Source: Acidimicrobiaceae bacterium
Lineage (GTDB): Bacteria; Actinomycetota; Acidimicrobiia; Acidimicrobiales; RAAP-2
Length of the DNA stretch: 8,284 bases
Reading direction: 5' to 3'
Assembly (NCBI GenBank): GCA_003164275.1
Contig: PLSY01000039.1
Location: 1-8,284 of the forward strand
Below are positions 1 to 6,780 of the stretch, one piece after another. A program made the translations under genes and the position numbers. How positions within the stretch are numbered: position 1 is the first letter of the stretch; each line of letters starts with the position of its first letter. The notes under the pieces were generated by a model that made no database searches, was not told the DNA's origin, and saw only the letters and a list, made by a program, of their open reading frames with translations.

Positions 1-20
1 GACCTTCGGGTTATGAGCCC
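1..20 (-). other. Partial initiator-type tRNA-Met (CAT), probable attachment-site remnant
   Basis: Read on the - strand these bases give GGGCTCATAACCCGAAGGTC: three G of the anticodon stem, the 7-base loop CTCATAA with anticodon CAT, the pairing CCC, then the variable-region start. Three consecutive G:C pairs next to the loop are the hallmark of initiator tRNA. The sequence 5' of this on the - strand (bases 21-60) has no D-arm and does not complete the stem, so only the 3' part of the tRNA is here, cut by the window edge. A tRNA 3' portion without its 5' half is typical of the displaced copy left when an element integrates at a tRNA gene. The element would then lie to the right. An elongator tRNA-Met is possible but less likely. 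Confidence 0.6.
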
Positions 21-147
21 CATCATAGGCGTCCAGACGATTCTTGCCTGTCCGCCGTAGTCCGCTGAAATCCACGTCTACCTGGGTTTTTGCTGGACTT
101 ACCGCCGCTGACCTGGTTTGTCCGAATGACAGCCCCACAACAATCTT

Positions 148-167
148 TGGGATTTTTTTGGGATGAC
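148..167 (+). repeat. TGGGAT direct repeat, copy 1
   Basis: The sequence is TGGGATTTTTTTGGGATGAC. It holds two TGGGAT units 11 bp apart (starting at 148 and 159), about one helical turn. It matches the copy at 221-240 at 16 of 20 positions; the two copies are 73 bp apart. Closely spaced direct repeats beside an attachment core are typical of arm-type binding sites for tyrosine integrases and of excisionase sites. No integrase gene lies in the window, so that role is inferred. Confidence 0.5.
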
Positions 168-179
168 ATTCCGCAGTTG

Positions 180-191
180 GACCTTCGGGTT
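180..191. repeat. 12-base repeat of the tRNA-fragment edge / UUCG hairpin
   Basis: GACCTTCGGGTT here is identical to bases 1-12. It could be a second core-like site for an integrase or a remnant of an earlier integration. Alternatively, it is a small self-complementary hairpin: bases 179-192 can fold as GGACC, a TTCG tetraloop, then GGTTC, and C(UUCG)G loops are common and stable. There is no T-run after it, so it is not a canonical terminator. Confidence 0.35.
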
Positions 192-220
192 CCTCCCCGA
201 TGCCCCGTGGCGCGACCTTA

Positions 221-240
221 TGGGATTTCCATGGGATGGC
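221..240 (+). repeat. TGGGAT direct repeat, copy 2
   Basis: The sequence is TGGGATTTCCATGGGATGGC. It again has two TGGGAT units 11 bp apart (221 and 232) and matches the copy at 148-167 except in the middle three bases and position 19. That the 11-bp spacing is conserved while the spacer differs suggests that the TGGGAT units are the functional part. Confidence 0.5.
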
Positions 241-431
241 GACCCCCCGGACCCTGCCGGGACTGTGGTGACGGCGCTGAGGACCACCTTGCCCTGTGAG
301 CGTGCCGGACGCTCAACGGTGCCCATCCGGCCGGCTTGATCCTGCAAGGCCAATGCAAGAGGCACAAATGCGCCTGCCTGTTCCGGTGCCGGCCCGGCTT
401 GGACCGAGAGAGAGCGTCGTATCCGCTCCTC

Positions 432-437
432 AGAGGG
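432..437 (+). promoter_or_regulatory. Shine-Dalgarno-like AGAGGG before the ATG at 445
   Basis: AGAGGG ends 7 bases before the ATG at 445, close to the ideal spacing. It is the main argument that translation can begin at 445, giving a membrane-type leader, rather than only at 745, where no good ribosome binding site is visible. Confidence 0.45.
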
Positions 438-444
438 CAAAGCA

Positions 445-744
445 ATGGCCTCAAACGCCACAAACCCCCGCCCCGGCCGTGCGGCCCGGGTCATCCGCTG
501 GCTCATTCCCTCCCGCCGTCAGGTCACGATCAGCCTGGCGGCCGATGTAGCTCTGGCGGCCCTCGGGCTTCCGCTGTGGATTCACATCGCCTTCGGAATC
601 GCGCTCCATCTTGGGATTCACCTCGCTTGGCGGCTCATTAGGTTGAGGGGCCACTCGGCCCGATTGGAAACTCCGACGTGGTCAGAGCGGCGGTTATACT
701 TTAGTACGCCACATCAATACTGCGCTTCTGCTACAGTGGCCCGC
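445..744 (+). other. Open reading frame for a hydrophobic hairpin, fused in frame to the next gene
   Basis: From an ATG with a good ribosome binding site this frame reads 100 codons and then continues without a stop into the soluble protein that starts at 745. Residues 1-26 are basic. Residues about 27-44 and 45-63 are hydrophobic and could form two short membrane helices with a turn at GLPL; an Arg-rich stretch follows. Third-position G/C is about 76% in codons 1-75 (hand count 57 of 75) but falls to about half in codons 76-100, where a promoter-like TATACT also sits. I read this as a small membrane protein gene of the host or element whose 3' end was lost where the defence cassette joined. 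The alternative is a genuine membrane anchor of a 316-residue protein. I do not recognise the family. Confidence 0.45.
673..700 (+). promoter_or_regulatory. Possible promoter of the cassette (-10 TATACT)
   Basis: TATACT at 695-700 matches five of six bases of the TATAAT consensus and stands out in GC-rich surroundings. The candidate -35, CCGACG at 673-678 with a 16-base spacer, matches TTGACA only at GAC. Transcription would start near 707, about 38 bases before the ATG at 745. This supports 745 as the start of the first cassette gene. Being within an open frame is the main argument against it. Confidence 0.35.
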
Positions 745-1395
745 ATGACCTCCCAGCTCCCCGATGAAATTCAGCGGCCAGCCCTCCAGGCGGCGATTGT
801 ACGAGCGCTCCGATCGACCTATGAGGAGAACCAAGACCGCCACGACCCCGGCATCGGTCACGACGCGATCACCTTCGGCTCCGCCGTCTGGCGCTCGGGC
901 GTGTTCTTCATGGCCCAGGAGTTGGCGAGCGTGCCTAGCGTCTCCACCGAGGAGGTCAACCAGTCACTCGCCATCCTCACCGGTCGCTGCCGTCTCCGTG
1001 TGCACAAGCTCGGGTCGAGCGAGCACGACGATCCGATGGCCTGCTTCCCCAACAATGCCGGACCGGCATCACGCATGGGGGGTGAGGATCGGCAGCTCGC
1101 GTTTGACCTCGGCGAGCCCGGGACAGTGGAGTACCTCGACTGGGTGATCGGGCACTATGGATCAGCCGACGATGGACTCCGCGCCGTCCGCTTTCAGGCC
1201 GTCGGGAGTGACCGTGCCCTCGACGGGAAGATCACCCGCTGGGAGGACGTCGTCACAATCTTCGATGCGAGCGAGGGAACTGCAATTCCCGTCGCGCAGC
1301 CGGGCCGGGATGACGACGTCGTCGTGGTGCCTGAGCCCGCGGTTGCTCTTCGCATCGTGAAGGATGAGGAAGAGGGTCAGGTCAACCCAGCATGA
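745..1395 (+). CDS. Conserved-type hypothetical protein, partner of the XRE-ImmA protein
   Basis: A soluble, acidic protein of 216 residues with no signal peptide, membrane segment or catalytic motif that I can recognise. An N-terminal helical part (residues about 8-62, with ALRSTYEENQDRHDP at 21-35) is followed by a region rich in beta-type sequence (about 73-175) and an acidic tail. I chose ATG 745 because coding-like codon use resumes there and a TATACT box lies 45 bases upstream; its ribosome binding site is weak. The same frame is open back to ATG 445, so a 316-residue form with a hydrophobic N-terminus cannot be excluded. The stop overlaps the next start as ATGA, so the protein is almost certainly made together with the XRE-ImmA protein. 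That suggests they act on each other, for example as protease and target or as a toxin-antitoxin-like pair. No function is assigned. Confidence 0.65.
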   Translation: MTSQLPDEIQRPALQAAIVRALRSTYEENQDRHDPGIGHDAITFGSAVWRSGVFFMAQELASVPSVSTEEVNQSLAILTGRCRLRVHKLGSSEHDDPMACFPNNAGPASRMGGEDRQLAFDLGEPGTVEYLDWVIGHYGSADDGLRAVRFQAVGSDRALDGKITRWEDVVTIFDASEGTAIPVAQPGRDDDVVVVPEPAVALRIVKDEEEGQVNPA

Positions 1396-2504
1396 GCGGG
1401 AGCCATGCGCGCGTGGTGCCCGAACTCTTCGACGGCGATCGACTACGGCAAGCTCGCATCTACAAGGGCTTGAAGAAGGTGGATCTCGCCAAAGCGGTAG
1501 ATGTCACGCCTGCAGTCGTCGGGCAATATGAGAGCGGCAAAACACGACCGAGCACCTCCGTGTATGCGGCCATTGCTCTACATCTGGGCTTCGGGCCGGA
1601 GTTCTTTGAACGCCGCGGCCCGGTCCCCCAGGTGACCGAGGGTCAGGCTCACTTCCGGAAGCTGCGATCAACAAGCAAGCTCGAACGAGATCAGGCTCTC
1701 GTCCGCCTGGAGTTCTTCTCAGAAGTACTACGCGACGTGGAGACGCACGTCGAGTTGCCCGCGGTTGATCTCCCTGAGCATTCCGTCGATGACGACGCAC
1801 CCGAGGGAGAGCCCGAAACAGCGGCGGCAGCGGTGCGCGCGGCCTGGGGCCTCGGGACAGGACCGATCGACAACGTCGTGCGCCTCCTGGAAGGACGAGG
1901 GATCGTCGTCATCAGACCGGCGATCGGTAGCTCCGGGGTCGACGCGTTCTCGACGATCATTGGTGACCGGCCAGTGGTGGTGCTTGGAAATGACAAGGGG
2001 GACGCAGCGCGCTCACGCTTTGATGCTTCGCACGAACTCGGACACCTTGTAATGCATCACGACGCCGAGCCGGGTCGCCACATCGTCGAGCAGCAGGCAC
2101 ACCGATTCGCCGCTGCGTTCCTGATGCCCGCCGACGTCATCGGGAAAGAATTCCCAACGCGGATGAGTTGGCCCGCGTTCTTCGATCTCAAGCAACGCTG
2201 GCGTGTGTCTCTTCAAGCCCTTCTCTATCGTGCACGAACGCTCGGCTTTCTGAGCGCTGACGCGTACCAGCGTGCGCAGATCCATGTATCGCGGCAGGGA
2301 TGGCGCGACAACGAACCGATTGACATCGGCCAGCCCGAGGAACCGGCACTCCTCGGGCGTGCATTCGATCTCATGCGGTCCGAGTTGGCGATCGATGAAG
2401 CGACCATCGCACGAGAGTGCCGCCTTCCAGACAGCGTCTTTCGAGGACTTCTCCAAGGCGCCGCTGCAACCTTGCATGACAAGCCCCGGGTAGCGGTCGA
2501 GTAG
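1392..2504 (+). CDS. XRE-family HTH / ImmA-IrrE-family zinc metallopeptidase
   Basis: A 370-residue cytoplasmic fusion. Residues about 13-72 form an XRE/Cro helix-turn-helix (DLAKAVDVTPAVVGQYESGK at 31-50 contains the recognition region), which binds operator DNA. Residues about 145-290 carry an ImmA/IrrE-type peptidase: zinc motif HELGH at 214-218 (catalytic E215) and probable third ligand E233 in EQQAHRFAAAFLMP, the usual family pattern. Members such as ImmA of ICEBs1 and IrrE of Deinococcus cleave a repressor to switch on phage-like or stress genes; here reader and protease are one chain. The ATG overlaps the upstream stop (ATGA), with CAGG 10 bases upstream, implying coupled translation. 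The 99-base gap before the methyltransferase gene leaves room for separate control. The likely role is regulator or trigger of the restriction cassette. The substrate is unknown; the family call is firm. Confidence 0.9.
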   Translation: MSGSHARVVPELFDGDRLRQARIYKGLKKVDLAKAVDVTPAVVGQYESGKTRPSTSVYAAIALHLGFGPEFFERRGPVPQVTEGQAHFRKLRSTSKLERDQALVRLEFFSEVLRDVETHVELPAVDLPEHSVDDDAPEGEPETAAAAVRAAWGLGTGPIDNVVRLLEGRGIVVIRPAIGSSGVDAFSTIIGDRPVVVLGNDKGDAARSRFDASHELGHLVMHHDAEPGRHIVEQQAHRFAAAFLMPADVIGKEFPTRMSWPAFFDLKQRWRVSLQALLYRARTLGFLSADAYQRAQIHVSRQGWRDNEPIDIGQPEEPALLGRAFDLMRSELAIDEATIARECRLPDSVFRGLLQGAAATLHDKPRVAVE

Positions 2505-2531
2505 TGAACACGACTCGGCCCCTAGCGCTTA

Positions 2532-2557
2532 CGCTTCGGTCGCCGTCGCCGAATGCG
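2532..2557 (+). promoter_or_regulatory. Imperfect hairpin upstream of the methyltransferase gene
   Basis: CGCTTCGG at 2532-2539 can pair with CCGAA-T-GCG at 2549-2557, giving eight base pairs with one bulged T and a 9-base loop. No T-run follows, so it is not a standard intrinsic terminator. In the 99-base gap between the regulator and the methyltransferase it could act as an mRNA structure or weak attenuator, or be chance in GC-rich DNA. I see no clear promoter in the gap. Confidence 0.2.
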
Positions 2558-2603
2558 CTCGTTGCGCTTTCTCGACCTACGGCAATAGCGAACGGAGTAT
2601 CCC

Positions 2604-4250
2604 GTGCCCACCTATGACGGTCGACTGGAGCTGACCTGGACCAACAAGCACCTAAGGCTGCTCGCGCATGAGGATGGCTCCTACGAGTGGGTGAAGCCAT
2701 CTGACTACCGCGTCGCCGAGGTCCGACTTCTTCACGATGTCACGACGGTCGGGGAAGTTGGGAAGAAACGCGCCGCCGACAACCTGTTGATTCGCGGAGA
2801 TGCACTCAATGCGCTCACGAGTCTCGCGAAGCTACCGGAATTCGCAACCGAGTACCTCGGCAAGGTGAAGCTCGTCTACATCGACCCTCCGTTCAACACC
2901 CAGCAGAGTTTCCTTCAGTACGACGACGCGTTGGAACATTCTGTTTGGCTCACGATGATCCGAGACCGGCTGCTGCAAATCCGCGATCTACTGGCTCCGG
3001 ACGGGACAGTCTGGCTTCATCTCGACGATGCAGAGATGCACCGCGCGCGATCGGTGCTGGATGAAGTGTTCGGCACCGACTACTTCGTGGGGACGATTAT
3101 CTGGCAGAAGGCCGACACCGTCCGGAATGATGCACGCCGCTTCTCGGTAAGCCATGACTACCTACTCGTCTACGGGGCGCCGAGCTGGACTGCGAATCGC
3201 CTTCCCCGAACGGGTGAGATGGACCAGGTCTACAAGAACCCCGACAACGACCCTCGCGGCCCGTGGCTTGCTGGCACTCTCATCAGCCCGAGCTATCGAG
3301 CGAGTGGCGACTTCGTGGTCGAGACGCCAGGCGGCAAGGTGCATCCACCGCCAAAGGACACGAGCTGGCGAGTGCCCAGGGAAACGTTCGATCAGCTCCT
3401 CGCCGACAACCGAATCTGGTTTGGGAAGCACGGTACCGCCACTCCCCAGCGAAAGCTGTTCCTCGAAGAGGCCAAGGAGCGCGTCGTAGACACGATCTGG
3501 GACGTCAAGGAGGTTGGCGGAAACCGTCAGTCGAAGGCCGAAATCAAGAAGCTCTTCCCGGAAGTGGAACCGTTTGCGACGCCCAAGCCGGAGCGCCTTC
3601 TCGGACGCATTCTCCACATCGCGTCGGAGCCCGGCGACATCGTTCTCGATTGCTTCTTGGGGTCCGGCACAACTGCGGCGGTCGCCCAAAAGATGGGAAG
3701 GCGCTGGGTCGGGGTCGAATACTCGCCTGAGACCATCGAGACTTTTGCGTTGCCCCGGATTAGAAGAGTGGTCGATGGCGACGATCCCGGAGGTGTGAGC
3801 GAAACAGCGGGGTGGTCGGGCGGTGGTGGCTTTCGTGTGCTTGACGTATCACCATCGATGTTCGAGGCAGAAGACGGACTGGTGTTCCTCGCCGACTGGA
3901 TGACGAATGGCAAGCTCTCAGAAGCAACGGCTGCACAGCTCGGATTCGAGTACGAAGCCGACGCGCCGTTCTCCGGAAGGAAGGGCCGCACGCGCCTTGC
4001 CGTCGTAGACGGCGTTGTCAATGAATCGGTTGTGCGACTCCTGGTGAGCGCTTTGCCAGAGCGCGAGCGAGTCGTCATCTGCGGCACGGGCATTGACACG
4101 GATGCTCGTCCGATCCTCCGGGAACTTCGACCCGGGTCAACGTTGCGGAAGATCCCTGCAGCGCTGCTGGACGATTACCGATCTTCGCGCCAACTTCGAC
4201 TCAGTCTCGGCGGCGCTGAGGTTCCCGAGCTGGCTGAGGTGAAGTCCTGA
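2604..4250 (+). CDS. Type III-like (Mod) beta-class DNA adenine methyltransferase
   Basis: Transfers a methyl group from S-adenosylmethionine to adenine N6 in a recognition sequence; in type III systems it also supplies sequence specificity to the Res subunit. Motif IV is DPPF at 94-97 (YIDPPFNTQ) and the SAM-binding motif I is DCFLGSGTT at 349-357. With motif IV before motif I and a variable region between (about 165-335, likely target recognition), this is the beta class to which type III Mod proteins belong. At 548 residues it is shorter than the EcoP1I/EcoP15I Mod proteins (about 645). Residues about 400-548, after the catalytic core, form an additional domain I cannot assign. The GTG start has CGGAG six bases upstream. 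Its stop shares one base with the helicase start (TGATG), so Mod and Res are coupled. The exact target sequence cannot be read from the protein. Confidence 0.93.
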   Translation: MPTYDGRLELTWTNKHLRLLAHEDGSYEWVKPSDYRVAEVRLLHDVTTVGEVGKKRAADNLLIRGDALNALTSLAKLPEFATEYLGKVKLVYIDPPFNTQQSFLQYDDALEHSVWLTMIRDRLLQIRDLLAPDGTVWLHLDDAEMHRARSVLDEVFGTDYFVGTIIWQKADTVRNDARRFSVSHDYLLVYGAPSWTANRLPRTGEMDQVYKNPDNDPRGPWLAGTLISPSYRASGDFVVETPGGKVHPPPKDTSWRVPRETFDQLLADNRIWFGKHGTATPQRKLFLEEAKERVVDTIWDVKEVGGNRQSKAEIKKLFPEVEPFATPKPERLLGRILHIASEPGDIVLDCFLGSGTTAAVAQKMGRRWVGVEYSPETIETFALPRIRRVVDGDDPGGVSETAGWSGGGGFRVLDVSPSMFEAEDGLVFLADWMTNGKLSEATAAQLGFEYEADAPFSGRKGRTRLAVVDGVVNESVVRLLVSALPERERVVICGTGIDTDARPILRELRPGSTLRKIPAALLDDYRSSRQLRLSLGGAEVPELAEVKS

Positions 4251-6715
4251 TGGCGGACCTCACGCTCTTCGAGGATCTGATCGCCGAGATCTCGTCGCGG
4301 CTTGACCTTAGAGAACCTAATCGCGAAGCCGTTCGCACGATCAATGCCGCCGTATCCCAGTATTTCGACGTCGAGGAGCAGCTTCCTCCGTTCGAGGCAG
4401 TCATCGACTCGGCAACAGGCGTCGGCAAGACGTACATCCTTGCCGGCGCGATGGAGATGTTCGTTGCTGCGTACGACGTGCGCGACTTTGTCATCATTAC
4501 GCCGGGTCGCACCATCCTCGACAAGACGCGCGACAACTTCTCACCCGGGCACGCTAAGTCGCTTCTCGGCCCAATGAGCTTTCAGCCGGTAGTGATCACG
4601 TCAGACAACTTTGCGACGCCCGCGATGCGCGCAGCGATGGACGACGACACGCAGGTGAAGATCTACCTCTTCACAGTCCAGTCATTGACAAAGCCCGACA
4701 CGAAGGTTGGCCGCAAGACACACAAGTTCCAGGAAGGACTTGGCACCGAGTTCTACGGGCATCTCCAGTTGTCCGAGAAGCTCGTGGTCTTCGCCGACGA
4801 GCACCACTGCTACTACGGACCCGCATTCTCCAAGGCAGTCCGCGACGTCGATCCCTGGGTACTGATCGGCTTGACGGCCACGCCGGACAAGAAGACCCCA
4901 GAGGCTCAGATCATCTTCCGGTACCCGCTCGCCGCCGCGATTGCAGACAAGCTCGTGAAGACGCCAGTCATCGTCGGACGCAAGGACGATCGGACCGACT
5001 CGCTCACCAAGCTGTCCGACGGCGTGACTCTGCTGAACGCCAAAGCAGAGGCGATCACGTCGTACACCAAGGCAACCGGGGCCGCTCCTGTGAACCCGGT
5101 AATGCTCGTCGTTGCGAAGAGCATCGAGGACGCGGACGAGTACGGCAACATCCTGCGCTCGACGGAGTTCTTCGGCGGGGCCTACGCCGACGCCGTCCTC
5201 GTCGTCCACTCCAACGCTGCAGATGAAGCATTGGCAGACCTCGCGACTGTCGAGGATCCCGAGTCGCCGATCCGAATCATCATCTCGGTTGGGATGCTCA
5301 AGGAGGGATGGGACGTCCGCAACGTGTACGTCATCGCCTCGATGCGAGCGAACGTTTCGGAGATCCTCACCGAGCAGACCTTGGGCCGTGGCATGCGCTT
5401 GCCGTTCGGTGCGTACACCGACATCGAAATCCTCGACACCCTGGAGGTCGTCGCTCACGAGAAGTACAGCGAGCTGCTCAAGAAACGTGGCGTGCTCAAC
5501 GAGGCGTTCGTCGACTATCGGTCATGGGCAGCATTGCGAACGAATGCACAAGGCCAGACGGTGGTCGTCACTGAGACGACCGAGTCGGGTGCGGTCCCGG
5601 TCATTCCGGCAGACGAGAATGCACCCCCACCGGAGGTCGGAACCGGCGACGGTGTCTCTGCGCCGGTGGTCACGTCGATCGAAGCCCGGACCGCACAGGT
5701 AGGGGGCGCTGCGACGAAGATGAAGCTGGAGATCAACCGGCGTGCTGACGCCCCAACGATCATGATTCCCGTTCTCAAGATGAGTACTGTGACCAGCAGC
5801 TTCACGCTTGCAGACATCACGGACACAGATGCCTTCCGGAAGCTCGGTGCGGCTCTGGCGGCAAACCCCGACGACGAGTTGAGCAGAACGCTAGTGAGTG
5901 CCCGCGTCGTGACCGGTCCTGATGGCATGAAGCGAACTGAGCTTGTGCGCTCAACCGCCGCCGACAGGATCCACTCGACCCCAACCCTCTTCGCCCTGCA
6001 AGATCTGAGAACGCAGTTGGTTGAGATGGTCTTGGCGTCTCCCGCAGTGCCGGCGCGTGCAAATCAGCGACCTGCTATCGCACCACTGATGGACTCGTTC
6101 TTCGACGGGCTTGGAGACAAGGCGGTTGAAGTGCTCTCCGCAAACTTGGACAGGGCCGGAGCACGGCTCGTGCGGTTGGTCGCTGAGGAACAGCGGCGAT
6201 TCATGTCGAAGCCATCGTACGAGGAGGTGGTGGAGCTACGCGAGTTCAATCCATCGCGCGCCACCGACAAGACGGTAACCGGTGATCGCATGGGGCCGTT
6301 CTCGAAGGTCTCTGCATACGAAGGGTGGTCGCGTTCGATCTTCCCGGTGGCTTGGTTCGATTCTGAGCCCGAAAGGCGCGTGGCGAACATGGTCGACGAT
6401 GACGCGACCGTTGCATGCTGGGTGCGTCTGCACATCAACGATTTGCCAATCCTGTGGAACTCGTCTGGGCAGTCCTATAACCCTGACCTCATCGTCATCG
6501 ACTCCGATGGAACTCACTGGGTCGTCGAAGTGAAGATGGACAAGGAGATGAACTCCGGCGAGGTCCGGGGCAAGAGGGACGCAGCAATGCGGTGGGCGAA
6601 CCATGTGACCGCCGACGAGAAGGTGGGCGTTCAATGGCGGTACCTCTTGGTCTCGGAGACAGATGTAGAGACGGCGAGGGGTTCGTGGGGAGCGCTCAAG
6701 AGCCTCGGGACCTGA
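4250..6715 (+). CDS. Type III-like restriction subunit (Res): SF2 helicase with PD-(D/E)XK nuclease
   Basis: An 821-residue ATP-dependent restriction subunit, expected to bind Mod, use ATP to move along DNA and cut unmethylated DNA. Helicase motifs in order: Walker A ATGVGKT at 55-61, Walker B DEHH at 183-186, motif III GLTATP at 207-212, a motif V-like SVGMLKEGWDV at 346-356, and motif VI EQTLGRGMRLP at 375-385. The C-terminus has a PD-(D/E)XK nuclease: E707 in DSEPE, YNPD with D746, then EVK with E760 and K762. About 150 residues shorter than the EcoP1I/EcoP15I Res proteins (about 970-980), but every key motif is present. Residues about 435-485 look like a flexible linker. Translation starts one base inside the Mod stop, with GAGGTGA seven bases upstream. 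It would be harmful without its methyltransferase, so coupling fits. An alternative is a solitary SF2 helicase-nuclease defence protein, but the Mod neighbour makes type III much more likely. Confidence 0.93.
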   Translation: MADLTLFEDLIAEISSRLDLREPNREAVRTINAAVSQYFDVEEQLPPFEAVIDSATGVGKTYILAGAMEMFVAAYDVRDFVIITPGRTILDKTRDNFSPGHAKSLLGPMSFQPVVITSDNFATPAMRAAMDDDTQVKIYLFTVQSLTKPDTKVGRKTHKFQEGLGTEFYGHLQLSEKLVVFADEHHCYYGPAFSKAVRDVDPWVLIGLTATPDKKTPEAQIIFRYPLAAAIADKLVKTPVIVGRKDDRTDSLTKLSDGVTLLNAKAEAITSYTKATGAAPVNPVMLVVAKSIEDADEYGNILRSTEFFGGAYADAVLVVHSNAADEALADLATVEDPESPIRIIISVGMLKEGWDVRNVYVIASMRANVSEILTEQTLGRGMRLPFGAYTDIEILDTLEVVAHEKYSELLKKRGVLNEAFVDYRSWAALRTNAQGQTVVVTETTESGAVPVIPADENAPPPEVGTGDGVSAPVVTSIEARTAQVGGAATKMKLEINRRADAPTIMIPVLKMSTVTSSFTLADITDTDAFRKLGAALAANPDDELSRTLVSARVVTGPDGMKRTELVRSTAADRIHSTPTLFALQDLRTQLVEMVLASPAVPARANQRPAIAPLMDSFFDGLGDKAVEVLSANLDRAGARLVRLVAEEQRRFMSKPSYEEVVELREFNPSRATDKTVTGDRMGPFSKVSAYEGWSRSIFPVAWFDSEPERRVANMVDDDATVACWVRLHINDLPILWNSSGQSYNPDLIVIDSDGTHWVVEVKMDKEMNSGEVRGKRDAAMRWANHVTADEKVGVQWRYLLVSETDVETARGSWGALKSLGT

Positions 6716-6770
6716 AGCCGTGCCTATCGTTGCCCGTGCGGTTTGATGACAATGCCGCCACTTGACCCAT

Positions 6771-6774
6771 GAGG
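6771..6774 (+). promoter_or_regulatory. Ribosome binding site favouring start 6781
   Basis: GAGG lies six bases before the ATG at 6781. The in-frame ATG at 6769 has no comparable site upstream and itself overlaps this GAGG, so the start at 6781 (488 residues) is preferred over 6769 (492 residues). Confidence 0.55.
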
Positions 6775-6780
6775 CACGGA

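Larger units (their letters stand above)
21..444. other. Non-coding left flank, no convincing gene
   Basis: I see no credible gene in this stretch. The open frames on both strands lack recognisable protein features and good ribosome binding sites. The region contains the TGGGAT repeats at 148-240 and a 12-base repeat of the tRNA fragment at 180-191, both listed separately. The composition suits the non-coding end of an integrated element rather than a decayed gene, but this is inference. Confidence 0.5.

Noticed and set aside
1..75. Complete tRNA-Met gene on the - strand
   Set aside because: Only the anticodon arm from the GGG stem onward is recognisable. No D-arm or acceptor 5' half follows in bases 21-75, and the T-arm would lie outside the window.
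99..506. 135-residue open frame on the - strand
   Set aside because: Low-complexity, Arg/Pro/Ser-rich translation typical of antisense frames in GC-rich DNA; it crosses the repeat region and the start of the 445 frame and has no recognisable domain.
3527..4099. 190-residue open frame on the - strand
   Set aside because: Opposite the methyltransferase gene, with a Ser/Thr/Pro/Arg-rich translation typical of a shadow frame.
4682..5458. 258-residue open frame on the - strand
   Set aside because: Lies wholly opposite the helicase gene, whose motifs are intact; long antisense frames are expected in GC-rich coding DNA.
6730..6753. Promoter TTGCCC...GACAAT before the Mrr-like gene
   Set aside because: The spacer is only 12 bases, too short for a standard sigma-70-type promoter.
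6769..6780. Upstream start at 6769 for the Mrr-like nuclease
   Set aside because: No ribosome binding site precedes it, whereas the ATG at 6781 has GAGG six bases upstream; only four residues differ.
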